A stretch of DNA of 6,883 nucleotides, taken from NCBI GenBank assembly GCA_023251285.1, contig JAHEZB010000110.1:1-6883 (forward strand). Direction: 5' to 3'. This DNA comes from Chitinophagaceae bacterium. GTDB taxonomy: Bacteria > Bacteroidota > Bacteroidia > Chitinophagales > Chitinophagaceae. Below the pieces are notes generated by a model, which worked only from the letters and a program-made list of their open reading frames with translations, searched no databases and was not told where the DNA came from. Numbering within the stretch: the first letter of the stretch is position 1; every line of letters starts with the position of its first letter. Both the position numbers and the translations under genes were made by a program. This document shows, piece after piece, positions 6,840 through 6,883 of this stretch.

Positions 6840-6873
6840 CACGAAGACAGTAAGGCACTAAGATTCACAAGGA
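6840..6873. repeat. Degenerate 8-bp tandem repeat (CACNAAGR type)
   Basis: Three adjacent 8-base units, CACGAAGA (6840-6847), CAGTAAGG (6848-6855) and CACTAAGA (6856-6863), are followed after two T residues by a fourth, CACAAGGA (6866-6873). The common form is CAC-N-AAG-purine. From memory, similar 'cacgaaggcactaaggcac' strings occur in intergenic DNA of many bacteria, often just before small genes such as those for GxxExxY proteins. That link is recall and was not checked. The repeat marks the change from the operon to a different neighbourhood. Confidence 0.55.
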
Positions 6874-6876
6874 GGT
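6869..6876 (+). promoter_or_regulatory. Possible ribosome binding site for a gene beyond the right edge
   Basis: AAGGAGGT is a perfect match to the Shine-Dalgarno consensus, unlike the weak sites before most genes of this window. Only seven bases follow before the window ends, so a start codon at or just after 6884 would be at normal spacing. It partly overlaps the last unit of the 8-bp repeat, so the match may be a by-product of that repeat. Confidence 0.3.
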
Positions 6877-6883
6877 CTTTTGA

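Noticed and set aside
1..6883. tRNA, rRNA, CRISPR array, insertion sequence or prophage signals
   Set aside because: None was seen: there are no transposase or integrase motifs, no spaced direct repeats and no cloverleaf-like segment.

Overview
The window reads as one block of genes, all on the + strand, that build and polymerise a cell-surface polysaccharide (exopolysaccharide, capsule or O-antigen type). The moderate G+C (about 42% in samples I counted outside one low-G+C gene), weak Shine-Dalgarno sites at most starts, use of GTG and TTG starts, and the style of the proteins all fit a member of the Bacteroidota. That assignment is an inference, because no marker gene is present.

From left to right there are seven genes. 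The first is the 3' part of a CgeB-like glycosyltransferase that runs in from outside the window (1-635). Next come two GT-B glycosyltransferases of the GT4 kind (635-1822 and 1822-3024) and a fucosyltransferase-like protein of the GT11 type (3021-3917). An FkbM-family methyltransferase (3914-4651) is followed by a multi-spanning membrane protein that looks like a Wzy-type polymerase (4661-6058). A second SAM-dependent methyltransferase (6087-6734) ends the block. The first four junctions overlap by 1 to 4 bases, and the largest gap is 28 bases, so the genes are almost certainly one transcript with translational coupling.

The genes fit together as follows. The glycosyltransferases add successive sugars, probably including fucose, to a lipid-linked repeat unit at the inner face of the membrane. 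The two methyltransferases probably put O-methyl groups on those sugars. The Wzy-like protein then joins the exported units. The flippase (Wzx), the initiating sugar-phosphate transferase, the export proteins and the GDP-fucose synthesis genes are not here and must lie elsewhere.

The last 149 bases (6735-6883) hold no convincing gene. They contain a 9-base A tract, a degenerate 8-bp repeat and a perfect AAGGAGGT that may serve a gene starting just past the edge. I see no clear new biological system. The points most worth a second look are the markedly AT-rich FkbM gene, a 10-codon open frame that exactly bridges the polymerase stop and the last methyltransferase start, the terminal 8-bp repeat, and 9-base homopolymer tracts in two neighbouring glycosyltransferases.
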